A DNA stretch of 64,000 bases. It comes from Kitasatospora sp. NA04385. Lineage in GTDB: Bacteria > Actinomycetota > Actinomycetes > Streptomycetales > Streptomycetaceae. The stretch is from the NCBI RefSeq assembly GCF_013364235.1, contig NZ_CP054919.1, positions 3,220,247-3,284,246 of the forward strand, read 5' to 3'. Numbering within the stretch: the stretch's first letter is position 1; each line of letters begins with the position of its first letter. This document shows, one piece after another, positions 35,574 through 43,909 of this stretch. A program made the translations under genes and the position numbers. Under the pieces are notes generated by a model. The model did not search any database. It saw only the letters and a list, made by a program, of their open reading frames with translations, and was not told the origin of the DNA.

Positions 35574-36932
35574 ATGCTGTTCCGACGGTGGTTCCCAGTC
35601 CTGCTCCCGGTGGTCCTGTTCGGCGCCTACGGCACGGTGGCGGTGGTGCGCCAGCAGCGGATGGAGACCTCCGGCTTCGACCTGGGGATCTTCGAGCAGG
35701 GGGTGCGCGGCTACGCCGGGCTGGGCGCGCCGGTGTCCGCCCTGAAGGGCAGCGGGTTCAACCTGCTCGGCGACCACTTCAGCCCGGTGCTGGCCGTCCT
35801 CGCGCCGCTCTACCGGCTGTTCCCGGACGCCCGGACGCTGCTGCTCGCGCAGGCGGCGCTGTTCGCGCTGTCCGCGCTGCCGGTGGCCCGGCTGGCCGTG
35901 GACCGGCTCGGGCCGGTGCGCGGCGCCGCGGTGGGCTGCGGGTACGGGCTGTCCTGGGGGCTGTGGACGGCGGTGGAGTTCGACTTCCACGAGATCGCGT
36001 TCGCGGTGCCGCTCGCCGCCTTCGCCGTCGAGGCGCTGGCCCGCGGGCGGTGGCGGGCCGCGGTGGGGTGGGCGCTGCCGCTGCTGCTGGTCAAGGAGGA
36101 CCAGGGCCTGCTGGTGGCGGCGGTCGGGGCGTACGTGTTCGCCCGCGGACGGCGGGCGCTGGGGGCGGCGGCGGTGCTCGCCGCGGTGGGCGTGACGGTG
36201 CTGGCGGTGTTCCTGGTCATCCCCGCGCACAACCCGGACGGCCTGTACACCTATGCGGCGAGCGGGAGTTGGCGGGGCGGCGACCCGCTGGCCCGGCTGC
36301 TGCTGCCGGGCGGGAAGTGGCGGACGGTGCTGGTGCTGCTGTTGCCGACCGCGTTCCTGGCGCTGCGCTCGCCGCTGGTGCTGCTCGCCGTTCCCCCGCT
36401 GGCGGCCCGCTTCTGGTCCGTCGACCCCGCCTACTGGGACACCCGGCAGCACTACAACGCGGTGCTGATGCCGATCCTGTTCCTGGCGCTGACCGACGGC
36501 CTGGACCGGGTGCGCCGCCGGGCGCGGCCGTGGTCCGGGCCGGTGGCGGCGCTGGTGCCGGTGCTGGTGCCGGTGCTGGCCCTGCTGCTGTTCCCCCCGG
36601 CCCCGGCCGGCTCCGCTCCCCCGCGGCCGGTGGACGCCCGGGCCGTGCTGGCGACCGTCCCGGACGGCGCCCGGGTCGCCGCCGCGAACCGGCTGGCGCC
36701 CCAACTGACCGGGCGCTGCACCGTCTCGCTGTTCCCCTACCTCACCCGCCCCGGCCGGGACGCGCCGTGGGGCCGCCCGACCGCGGAGTGGGTGGCGGTC
36801 CTGGACCGGCCGGGCGACTTCCCGCTCCCGGAGGCCGAGATGCTCCGGGCCCGCGCCGAACTGGCCGACCAGGGCTACCGCGAGGTGGCCGCCGGGGGCG
36901 GGGTCGCGGTGTACCGGTGGTCGCCCGACTGA
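35574..36932 (+). CDS. DUF2079 family membrane protein
   Basis: Polytopic membrane protein of 452 residues with nine or ten hydrophobic segments. The N-terminus ETSGFDLGIFEQGVRGYAGL and GDHFSPVLAVLAPLYRLFPD, and FDFHEIAFAVPL, are typical of DUF2079, a family related to GT-C-type glycosyltransferases; activity is unproven. It sits between the response regulator and kinase genes. Its 3' end overlaps the convergent kinase gene by 58 bp. The ATG at 35574 lies in a normal 102-bp divergent promoter gap. Confidence 0.82.
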   Translation: MLFRRWFPVLLPVVLFGAYGTVAVVRQQRMETSGFDLGIFEQGVRGYAGLGAPVSALKGSGFNLLGDHFSPVLAVLAPLYRLFPDARTLLLAQAALFALSALPVARLAVDRLGPVRGAAVGCGYGLSWGLWTAVEFDFHEIAFAVPLAAFAVEALARGRWRAAVGWALPLLLVKEDQGLLVAAVGAYVFARGRRALGAAAVLAAVGVTVLAVFLVIPAHNPDGLYTYAASGSWRGGDPLARLLLPGGKWRTVLVLLLPTAFLALRSPLVLLAVPPLAARFWSVDPAYWDTRQHYNAVLMPILFLALTDGLDRVRRRARPWSGPVAALVPVLVPVLALLLFPPAPAGSAPPRPVDARAVLATVPDGARVAAANRLAPQLTGRCTVSLFPYLTRPGRDAPWGRPTAEWVAVLDRPGDFPLPEAEMLRARAELADQGYREVAAGGGVAVYRWSPD

Positions 36933-38476
36933 TCCGGGGCCGGGGCCCGGTCCGGGGCCGGGTTGTCGGCCGGGGCCGGGTCGGACGTGTCGAGGGGCAG
37001 CCGGACCACCAGTTCCGCGCCGGTGCCAGCGGACGGCTCGACGGCCTCGGCCGAGCCGCCCAGCCCCTCGGCGATGCCCCGCACCAGCGACAGGCCCAGC
37101 CCCGTGCCGCCGTCCGTCCTGGACCTGGCCTCGTCCAGCCGGACGAACCGTTCGAAGACCCGCTCCCGGTCGGCGGCCGGAATGCCCGGACCGTCGTCGG
37201 CGACGGTCAGCACCGCCCGGCCGTCAAGGACCCGGAGCGCCACCGTGACCCGCTCGGCGGCGTGCCGGCAGGCGTTGTCCAGCAGGTTGTCGACCACCCG
37301 GCCGAGCAGCTGCTCGGTGCCCGGGACGGTGACGGGCCGCAGCTCGGCCACCCGGATCCGCCGCTCGCCGCCGAAGGCCCGTTCGGCGAGTTGCTCGGAC
37401 AGCAGGCCGTCCCATGCGACGGTGGCGGTCTGGCGGGGCCGCTCCTCGGCGCGGGAGAGCAGCAGCAGGTCGTCGGTGAGCCGGTGCAGCCGGGTGGTGT
37501 CGGCCAGGCTGCGCTCCACCACCTCGCGCCAGTCGGCCCGCTCGGGGTGCGCCACCGCCACCTCCAGCGTGCTGCGCAGCACGGCGACGGGGGTGCGCAG
37601 TTCGTGGGCGGCGTCGGTGACCAGGCGGCGCTGCTCGACCAGCGAGCGCTCCAGCCGGTCGAGGGTGCGGTTGGTGGTCACCGCCAGCCCGGCGATCTCG
37701 TCCCGGGCCGCCGGGACCGGCACCCGCTCGTGGAAGGCACCCGCCCCGATCAGCTCCATCCGACGGCGGATCGCCTCCACCGGTCGCAGCGCCAGCCCGG
37801 TGACCGCCCAGGCCACCAGCGCCACGAACAGCGACCCGAACGGCACCACGTACCAGCCCAGGATGGAGCGGACCTTGGCCCGGGTGGCCTTCGCCTCGAT
37901 CGGGTTGACCATGATGTAGGTGGTGACCCACTGGTCGGCCAGGTCGGTCCGGCCGGTGAGCGCGTTCAGGTTCCGGCCGCGCTGCGGCTCGGTGCGGCGC
38001 AGGAAGGTGACGGTGCGGTCGGTGGGGTTGGGGCCGACCGGCGTGCTGATGTCGTAGCCGACGCCGTCCGGCAGGTGGATCCGCAGCAGGTCGGCGTAGC
38101 CGTGCACGTGGTTGGTCAGCGGCGGGAGGTAGTTGGACTTCCCCTGGTCGACCCGGTCGTGGACGGCCCAGCTGCCGTCCTCCAGCACGATGGCGTACGC
38201 CGACTGCTGGTACCCGCCCTCGATCAGGCGGCCGAACCACGCGATCCAGGGCGGGGCGCCGGGGTCGGTCGGTTCGGTGTCGGGCGTCTCCGGGGGTGTG
38301 ATCGCGGCGTCCAGCAGGGTGGCCTCGCGCAGCGCCTTCGCCTCCGCGTTCGGCATCCACTGCTGGTAGGCCGCGTCGCCGACCCAGACGGTGGCCAGCG
38401 ACAGGGCGAGCACCGAGGCCGCCGCCGCGCCGAGCGCGGCCCGCACCCGTACCGAGACCCTCCCCCACCAGCGCAC
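36875..38476 (-). CDS. sensor histidine kinase
   Basis: Transmembrane kinase of 533 residues, likely partner of the response regulator at 34.8-35.5 kb. A first membrane helix near residues 15-35 and a second near 210-230 enclose an extracytoplasmic sensor of about 170 residues. HAMP follows, then HisKA with DAAHELRTPVAVLRS, where His is phosphorylated, then an ATPase with N (NLLDNACRHA), G1 (DDGPGIP) and G2 (GTGLGLSL) boxes. The C-terminal ~35 residues are Pro/Ala-rich and encoded opposite the DUF2079 3' end. Confidence 0.9.
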   Translation of the reverse strand: MRWWGRVSVRVRAALGAAAASVLALSLATVWVGDAAYQQWMPNAEAKALREATLLDAAITPPETPDTEPTDPGAPPWIAWFGRLIEGGYQQSAYAIVLEDGSWAVHDRVDQGKSNYLPPLTNHVHGYADLLRIHLPDGVGYDISTPVGPNPTDRTVTFLRRTEPQRGRNLNALTGRTDLADQWVTTYIMVNPIEAKATRAKVRSILGWYVVPFGSLFVALVAWAVTGLALRPVEAIRRRMELIGAGAFHERVPVPAARDEIAGLAVTTNRTLDRLERSLVEQRRLVTDAAHELRTPVAVLRSTLEVAVAHPERADWREVVERSLADTTRLHRLTDDLLLLSRAEERPRQTATVAWDGLLSEQLAERAFGGERRIRVAELRPVTVPGTEQLLGRVVDNLLDNACRHAAERVTVALRVLDGRAVLTVADDGPGIPAADRERVFERFVRLDEARSRTDGGTGLGLSLVRGIAEGLGGSAEAVEPSAGTGAELVVRLPLDTSDPAPADNPAPDRAPAPDQSGDHRYTATPPPAATSR

Positions 38477-38506
38477 CGCGCCAGGATAGGCGACGACCGC
38501 CCGTGG

Positions 38507-39397
38507 TCAACTCCCGGCCGCGGCCCGGAGGAAGGGCAGGAAGGCGGCGACGGCCGGGGCGGGCAGCCGGCCCCGGCGGACGACGGCGTGGACGTGGCGG
38601 ACGGGGGTGTCGTCCGGGTGCAGCGGGACGAGCGCGAGGTCGGGGCGGGCCGCGCGGGCGGCCAGCGAGGGGATCAGCGTGATGCCCAACCCGGCGGCGA
38701 CCAGGCCGAGTTTGGCCGTCCAGCCGGCCACCTCGTACTCGATCCGGGGGTGGAAGCCGCTGCGGACGCAGGCCGCGAGCAGGGTGGCCTCGGGGTGGCG
38801 GCTGGCAGCGATCCAGGGTTCCGGGGCGAGTTCGGCCAGCCGCAGGCGGCGGCGCCGGGCCAGCGGGTGGGTGCGCGGGACGGCCACCAGGACGGGGTCG
38901 TCGACCAGCCGGTGCAGCTCGAACAGGTCGGTGTCGTACGGGTGTCCGGGGTAGGCGGTGACCACGGCGAGGTCGATCGAGCCGTCCGCGAGCAGGCCGA
39001 GCAGGTGGCCGGAGAGGCCCTCGGTGAGGGTCGGCGCGATCGCCGGGTGCGCGGCCCGGAAGGCGGCCAGCGCGGCCGGGACGAGGGCGGCGTTGGCGCT
39101 GTCGAAGGCGCCGAGCCGGAGCCGGCCGGTGGCCAGGCCGGTGAGCGCGGCCAGGTCGCGCCGGGTGCCGTCGAGCCGCTCCAGCAGCGCCTCGGCGTGC
39201 GGCAGCAGCGTCCGCCCGTGCTCGGTCAGGCACACTCCGCGGGGCAGCCGGTCGAACAGGGCGACGCCCAACTCGCCCTCCAGTGAAGCGATCTGACGCG
39301 AGATCGCGGACTGCGTCCAGCCCAGCCGCTCGCCCGCCGCGGTGAACGAGCCGAGTCGGGCCGCGGTGCGGAAGACCTCCAGCCAAGCCATGTCCAT
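38507..39397 (-). CDS. LysR family transcriptional regulator
   Basis: A 296-residue regulator. The N-terminal helix-turn-helix reads GSFTAAGERLGWTQSAISRQ with the following IASLEGELGVALFDR typical of LysR. The remainder is a periplasmic-binding-like effector domain. It is divergent from the NAD-binding dehydrogenase gene at 39463, with 65 bp between starts, the classic arrangement in which LysR controls the neighbouring gene and itself. The effector is unknown. Confidence 0.9.
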   Translation of the reverse strand: MDMAWLEVFRTAARLGSFTAAGERLGWTQSAISRQIASLEGELGVALFDRLPRGVCLTEHGRTLLPHAEALLERLDGTRRDLAALTGLATGRLRLGAFDSANAALVPAALAAFRAAHPAIAPTLTEGLSGHLLGLLADGSIDLAVVTAYPGHPYDTDLFELHRLVDDPVLVAVPRTHPLARRRRLRLAELAPEPWIAASRHPEATLLAACVRSGFHPRIEYEVAGWTAKLGLVAAGLGITLIPSLAARAARPDLALVPLHPDDTPVRHVHAVVRRGRLPAPAVAAFLPFLRAAAGS

Positions 39398-39462
39398 AGT
39401 GCATGGCTACCATGCCGGACATTCGTTTGTCGCCTGGCTGGGACGCGCCTAGCGTGGTCGCC

Positions 39463-40245
39463 ATGGAGATCACGGAGCGGGTGGCAGTGCTGGGGCTGGG
39501 CCGGATGGGGCTTCCGATGGCCCGTCGGCTGGACGGTGTGGCGAAGGAGTTGACGGTCTGGAACCGGACGGCGGGCCGGGCGGGGGGCCTGGCCGAGGCG
39601 GCCTCCCCCGAGGAGGCGGTGCGCGGTGCGGACGTGGTGGTGACGGTGCTCGCCGACCCGGCGGCGGTCGTCGAGGTGGCGGACCGGTTCCGTCCGGCGC
39701 TCGCCCCGGGTGCGCTGTGGATCGACATATCCTCGATCGGCCCGGCCGCCGTCGCCGAGCAGCGGGCCCAACTCCCGGACGGCGTGCAGCTGGTGGACGC
39801 CCCGGTGCTCGGCAGCGTCACCGCCGCCGCGGCCGGCTCGCTGGTCGTCTACGCGGGCGGCGAGGACTCCGCGCTGGACCGGGCGCAGCCCGTGCTGGAG
39901 CACCTCGGCCGGGTGGTCCGCTGCGGCGGCCCCGGCGCGGGCGCGGCCCTCAAGCTGGTCATGATGGGCGCCGTCGTCAGCTCGGTGACCGTGGTCGGCG
40001 AGGCCCTGGCCGTCGCCGAACGCCTCGGCGTCCCCGCCGCGCAGGCCCGCCGGGCCCTGGCCGCGGGCCCGCTGTCCGGCGTGATGGCCCGGATCGACAG
40101 CACCGACGCGGACTTCCCGATCCGCCTCGCCGCCAAGGACCTCGCCCTCGCGGGGGGCGGCCCGGTCTTCGCCGCCGCCCTGGCCACCCTCCTCGCCGAC
40201 CCGGCCCGCGCCGAACTCGACCTCGGGGCGGCGGCGAACGGCTGA
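39463..40245 (+). CDS. NAD(P)-dependent oxidoreductase, 3-hydroxyisobutyrate dehydrogenase family
   Basis: Beta-hydroxyacid dehydrogenase or imine-reductase-type enzyme of 260 residues, a little shorter than the usual ~290. The N-terminal Rossmann motif is LGLGRMGLPMARRL. APVLGSVTAAAAGSL is the substrate loop, and the catalytic Lys is in ALKLVMMG. The ATG at 39463 is chosen because the frame upstream (to 39403) would run through the LysR promoter. It is probably regulated by the divergent LysR protein. Substrate unknown. Confidence 0.85.
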   Translation: MEITERVAVLGLGRMGLPMARRLDGVAKELTVWNRTAGRAGGLAEAASPEEAVRGADVVVTVLADPAAVVEVADRFRPALAPGALWIDISSIGPAAVAEQRAQLPDGVQLVDAPVLGSVTAAAAGSLVVYAGGEDSALDRAQPVLEHLGRVVRCGGPGAGAALKLVMMGAVVSSVTVVGEALAVAERLGVPAAQARRALAAGPLSGVMARIDSTDADFPIRLAAKDLALAGGGPVFAAALATLLADPARAELDLGAAANG

Positions 40246-40276
40246 CGGCGAACGGCTGACGGCTGACGGCTGACGG
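40233..40276. repeat. short CGGCTGA/CGGCGAA tandem repeat
   Basis: Heptamer-like units (CGGCGAA, CGGCTGA) repeat about six times across the end of the dehydrogenase gene and its stop codon. Confidence 0.5.
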
Positions 40277-40282
40277 CCCGCC

Positions 40283-40568
40283 GGAGGCGAACGGCACCGG
40301 GGGAAGCCGGGAAAACGGCGGGAGCGGGCGGCCGGCTCGGCGCGGAGCAGGCGTGGTACGCGGGCGGCGGCGGGTTCCCGGGCCTGCCCGCCGGGGCGGG
40401 GCACGGCCGCAACGGCTACGGGAGCAACGGCTTCGGCGGGGCCGCGCCGCCGCCCGGCCGCGGCCCGCACCGCTGCGTGTTCGCCGTGCGCGCCCTGCCG
40501 GTGGAGCCCCTCGGGCCGGCCTCGGTCAGCGGCGCCGACGCCGTCACCGTCGCCGTCGCGGGCCCCGG
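40283..40568 (+). pseudogene. remnant of a YbhB/YbcL (PEBP) family gene
   Basis: The plus strand encodes about 95 residues with no start codon that match the C-terminal half of phosphatidylethanolamine-binding-like proteins: LPAGAG, NGFGGAAPPPGRGPHRCVFAVRAL, shown as NGFGGAAPPPG and GPHRCVFAVRAL. In the family this reads GYGGPxPPxGxxPHRYxFxVxAL. The N-terminal half is missing and the C-terminal end runs into the convergent GntR gene. It fills most of the 323-bp gap after the dehydrogenase gene, so it looks like a decayed gene. Confidence 0.7.
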
Positions 40569-41327
40569 TCAGGCGTCGAAGTCGTACTCCAGGATGTACG
40601 AGGCCGAGTCGAGCACCATCTCGTTGACCTCCACCGCCTGCCCGTCCTCGGCGAACGCGATCCGGTGCACCAGGAACACGGGCGTGCCCGGCGCCAGCGC
40701 CAGCCGGTCCGCCTCGTCCCCCGCGGGCATCCGGGAGCGGATCTGCTCCTGGAAGTGCACCGGCTTGTGGCCCAGTTCGGCGAGCCGGGCGTACGTGCCG
40801 CCGGGGCCGGTGTCGGGGTCGGTGATCCGGCTGCCCGCCACCAGCGCGGCCGGCAGGTACGAGTCGGAGAGCAGCACCGGCTTGCCGTCCAGCACGAAGC
40901 GGCGGCTGCGCACGCAGGCCGGTTCGCCGCCCTTGAGGCCGAGCACGGCGGCGATCTGCTCGGGCGCCTCCCGTTCGGTGACGCTCAGCTGGTCCACCGC
41001 CAGCTCGCGGGAGGCTATGTCGGCCGACCAGACCGAGGCCCCGCCGCCCCACGTCCGGCCGGCGAGCCGCTGGATGCCGCGGCGCCGTATCGGCCGGAAC
41101 TCCCGCACGAAGACGCCCACCCCCCGGCGGGCCTCCGCTATCCCCTCGCCCTGCAGCACGCCGAGCGCCTGACGCGCCGTCATCCTGGCCACGCCGTACG
41201 TCGCCATCAGGTCGTTCTCGCCGGGGAGCCGGTCGCCGGGGCGGTAGCGCCCGGCGTCGATCTCGCGCTTGAGGTCGTCGGCGATCCGCTGGTACTTGGG
41301 CTGCGTGGCGCGCGGTTGACTGGTCAT
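40569..41327 (-). CDS. GntR/HutC family transcriptional regulator
   Basis: A 252-residue regulator with an N-terminal winged helix (RPGDRLPGENDLMATYGVAR, then MTARQALGVLQGEG) and a C-terminal UTRA effector domain (VFLVHRIAFAEDGQAVEVNE). It is divergent from an RsbW-like ATP-binding protein gene. The shared intergenic region has three TCTAGA-centred sites, so it probably represses both genes. This GntR plus ATP-binding pairing is frequent in Streptomyces, as far as I recall; the effector is unknown. Confidence 0.88.
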   Translation of the reverse strand: MTSQPRATQPKYQRIADDLKREIDAGRYRPGDRLPGENDLMATYGVARMTARQALGVLQGEGIAEARRGVGVFVREFRPIRRRGIQRLAGRTWGGGASVWSADIASRELAVDQLSVTEREAPEQIAAVLGLKGGEPACVRSRRFVLDGKPVLLSDSYLPAALVAGSRITDPDTGPGGTYARLAELGHKPVHFQEQIRSRMPAGDEADRLALAPGTPVFLVHRIAFAEDGQAVEVNEMVLDSASYILEYDFDA

Positions 41328-41350
41328 GTCGGCGGACTTCCTTCCCCTCT

Positions 41351-41423
41351 TCTCTAGACATCCTACGCAGGGGCGGCTCCTGACGCATTGACATCTCTAG
41401 AGATTTCAGCTTGTCTAGAGATG
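41351..41423. promoter_or_regulatory. three TCTAGA-centred operator-like sites
   Basis: Sites at 41351-41361 (TCTCTAGACAT), 41391-41404 (containing the perfect palindrome ATCTCTAGAGAT) and 41412-41423 (TGTCTAGAGATG) share the half-site ACATCTCTAGA. They lie between the divergent GntR and ATP-binding genes. A TTGACA at 41388-41393 overlaps the middle site and may be a -35 box, so binding there would block transcription. Confidence 0.65.
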
Positions 41424-41496
41424 TTGGGATCTGACATACCCTCATATCGGCTGCCGAGTCTCCGCCCATCGGGCGAAACCGCGTGAGGAGCCCGCC

Positions 41497-42051
41497 ATGT
41501 CCGTCCACCGTCGATGGTTCTCACTGCCTCGCGAGCCCGCCACCGTCGCCGCCGGACGCCGCCGGGTCCGCGACCTCCTCACCGCCTGGAACACCCCCCT
41601 GGACGAGGACACCCGCTTCACCCTCGACCTGGTCACCTCCGAACTCCTCGGCAACGCCGTCCGCCACGCCACCGGGGACGCCGTCACCGTCGGGGTGCAC
41701 GCCGACCCGCTGCACCACCGCGCCGTCATCGAGGTCTACGACTCCTCCACCGCCGTCCCCGTCCCCGGCCGCCCCGCCGAGGACGAGGAGTCCGGCCGCG
41801 GCCTGCTCCTGATCGCCGAACTCGCCCTCGCCCACGGCGTGGTCCGCAAGCGCGGCGGCAAATGGGTCTGGGCCGAGATCGCCCTCCCCGGCGCCGCCGC
41901 CCGCCCGTCCGGGGCGGCCCGCCCGGCCGACACCGCCCGCCCGTCCGGGCGGCCCGCCCGGCCGACACCGCCCGCCCGGCCGACGACGCCGGCCCCGCCG
42001 CACAAGGCCCCGCACGGCGGGGTCGCCCCCTGGGCGATGACCTGCCAGTGA
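41497..42051 (+). CDS. ATP-binding protein (RsbW-like anti-sigma/HATPase_c_2 domain)
   Basis: A 184-residue protein whose first ~130 residues form a Bergerat ATP-binding fold: N box ELLGNAVRHA, G box VYDSSTAVP, and ESGRGLLLIAELA. Streptomyces has many such small kinases, and most lack a known partner sigma factor. The C-terminal 50 residues are a Pro/Ala/Arg repeat (about three RPSG/ARPAD-type units), probably disordered. It is controlled with the divergent GntR gene through the TCTAGA sites. Confidence 0.82.
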   Translation: MSVHRRWFSLPREPATVAAGRRRVRDLLTAWNTPLDEDTRFTLDLVTSELLGNAVRHATGDAVTVGVHADPLHHRAVIEVYDSSTAVPVPGRPAEDEESGRGLLLIAELALAHGVVRKRGGKWVWAEIALPGAAARPSGAARPADTARPSGRPARPTPPARPTTPAPPHKAPHGGVAPWAMTCQ

Positions 42052-42059
42052 CCGCGGCC

Positions 42060-43008
42060 TCAGGCGGTCAGCGCGCGGTGCAGCTCCGCGGTGCCGCGGC
42101 CCAGTGACCGCGCCGCCAGCCAGGCCGCCGCGCCCGCGCCGTTGCCCGCGGTGCGCAGCCGGGCCCGGGCCAGCGGGCGGCGAGCAGCGGGCGGAGCCGG
42201 GCGGCCAGCGGGTGTCGGTGGTGAGCAGGCCGCCGGCCAGCACCACCGGGAGCGCGGAACCGGGCGCGCGCAGCAGGGCGAGCGTGTCGAGCAGGTGGTC
42301 GGCGGCGCGGGCCACCAGGGCGAGCGCCGCCGGGTCGCCCGCACCGGCCCGGTCCAGGACGACCGGGGCGAGCCGGGCCAGCCGGGTGGGGGCCTGTGCG
42401 TGGACGGCGGCGATCAGCGCCGACCGCGGGTCCTCGCCCGGGCCGTCGGGGCCGGTCAGCGCCGCGGCGACCGCCGCGTCCAGGCCGGTGAGCGGCTCGT
42501 CCCGGTCGATCGCGGTGAGCGCGCCGGAGACGGCCTCGCGGCCGAGCCAGACGCCCGAGCCGCGGTCGCCCAGCAGCCAGCCGTGCCCGTCCGCGGTGCG
42601 GCGCAGTTCGTGGCCGCGGATCTCGGCGGCCATCCCGCCCGTCCCGCTGAGCACCACGTTCCCGTCCGGCTCGGCGGTGCCGGCGGCGTGCGCCAGCAGC
42701 ACGTCGCTCACCAGCACCGGGTGCGCGCCCAGCCCGAGGCCGTCCCAGAGCGCCCCGAAGTCCGAACGCGCCACCAGCCCGCCCGCGAGCCCCAGCACCC
42801 CCGCCGCGACCCGCCCCGGGTCCACCCCGGCCAGCGCGGCCCGCACGGTGTCCCCGATCTCCTTGGCCGCGGTCTCCGCCCCGTGCGCGACCGGGTTCCC
42901 CCCGGCGCCCCGGGCCCGCCCGACCACCCGCCCGTCCAACTCCGCGACCAGGGCGCGCGTACTGGTCCCCCCGACGTCCAACCCGAGCACCAAGGCCGTA
43001 CCGGTCAC
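42060..43008 (-). CDS. N-acetylglucosamine kinase-like protein, BadF/BadG ATPase family (two frameshifts in the given sequence)
   Basis: Sugar kinase of the ASKHA fold, about 316 residues once corrected. The N-terminus GLDVGGTSTRALVAEL and the phosphate motif VVLSGTGGMAAEI are intact, as is the adenosine region LAGGLLT. After that the frame breaks near 42210-42212 and again near 42160-42172; one base added to a G/C run at each site restores AAWLAARS and LHRALTA, a normal C-terminus ending at 42060. Uncorrected, the frame runs on to 41521 through the ATP-binding gene. It may be a recent pseudogene or a consensus error. Confidence 0.72.
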
Positions 43009-43070
43009 CGCGAACCTCCAGGCAGAGAGGCCGCCATGCTATTCGGGCCAGGCCGGCGGCACGCGAAATC

Positions 43071-43115
43071 AGGGGCCCGGGGAACGGCGGGGCCGTGCTG
43101 CGCAGTGGCCCCGAC
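43071..43115. repeat. tandem duplicate of the left end of repeat copy 2
   Basis: About 30 bases starting AGGGGCCCGGGGAACGGCGG repeat the left end of copy 2 (43116 onward) immediately upstream, giving a 45-bp tandem unit. Confidence 0.6.
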
Positions 43116-43266
43116 AGGGGCCCGGGGAACGGCGGGGCCGTGCTGCTGGTGGCCGGAGCCCATCGAAGTGTCCGTGCTGCTGCGTGTCTTTGACAGAACC
43201 CGAAGCCGATGCGCGCTCCGGCAGTGAACCGTCAGCAGCCACGGGCTCGCCGTTCCCCGAGCCCCT
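43116..43266. repeat. 151-bp repeat with terminal inverted repeats, copy 2
   Basis: Same length and interior as copy 1 at 21698-21848, sharing GGCCGGAGCCCATCGAAGTG and AGAACCCGAAGCCGATGCGC. Its right end is identical to copy 1 over 21 bp, while the left end differs at three bases. It occupies most of the 312-bp gap between the sugar kinase and DUF4291 genes. Confidence 0.75.
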
Positions 43267-43320
43267 GAATGCACACGAGCCCCTGGCGGGGCCCTCCCGT
43301 CCGCAGGTCACCATGGTGGG

Positions 43321-43899
43321 GTGGAGCAGACACCGAAGCGACAGGTCCGGGCCCGGTACGACGAGGAGACGGTGACGGTCTACCAGGCGTTCGGGCCGGA
43401 GATCGCCGAGCCCGCCGCGGCGGCGGGGCGGTTCCCGGCGGCGTTCGACCCGGGGCGGATGACCTGGGTGAAGCCGTCGTTCCGCTGGCTGATGCACCGC
43501 AGTGACTGGGCCCGGAGCGCGGGGCAGGAGCGGGTGCTCGGGGTGGTGATCCGGCGGGCCGGGTTCGACGCCGCGCTGGAGGCGGCGGTGCTGAGCTCGT
43601 ACGAGCGGGGGGTGCACGACTCGCGGGCCGCGTGGCAGCGGGAGCTGCGGCGCGCCGAGGCCCGGGTGCAGTGGGACCCGGAGCGGGACCTGGACCTGCG
43701 GCCGCTGGGCCACCGTTCGCTGCAACTGGGGCTGAGCGGCTCGCTGGTGGAGCGCTACCTGGGCGAGTGGCTGGTGCGGATCGAGGACCTGACGCCGCTG
43801 GCCCGCGAGCTGCGCGCCACCCGGGAGCCGGGCCGGTTGCCGCCGGAGCGGCCGTACCCGGTGCCCCCGGGTGCGGCCGTCCGGCTGGGGGTGTCCTGA
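43321..43899 (+). CDS. DUF4291 domain-containing protein
   Basis: A 192-residue cytoplasmic protein. RQVRARYDEETVTVYQAFGPEIA near the N-terminus (RARYDEETVTVYQAF) and GRMTWVKPSFRWLMHRSDWA (MTWVKPSFRWLMHRS) are the DUF4291 signatures, followed by VQWDPERDLDLRPLGHRSLQ. Function of the family is unknown. The start is a GTG at 43321 with a weak ribosome-binding site. It is isolated: repeat copy 2 lies upstream and the secreted hydrolase gene is convergent, 10 bp from its stop. Confidence 0.85.
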   Translation: MEQTPKRQVRARYDEETVTVYQAFGPEIAEPAAAAGRFPAAFDPGRMTWVKPSFRWLMHRSDWARSAGQERVLGVVIRRAGFDAALEAAVLSSYERGVHDSRAAWQRELRRAEARVQWDPERDLDLRPLGHRSLQLGLSGSLVERYLGEWLVRIEDLTPLARELRATREPGRLPPERPYPVPPGAAVRLGVS

Positions 43900-43909
43900 C
43901 CCCCCGGGG

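Noticed and set aside
41521-42059. Extension of the sugar-kinase reading frame across the ATP-binding gene
   Set aside because: The sequence after 42210 is low-complexity and antisense to a clear RsbW-like gene; a normal kinase C-terminus is readable in another frame ending at 42060.
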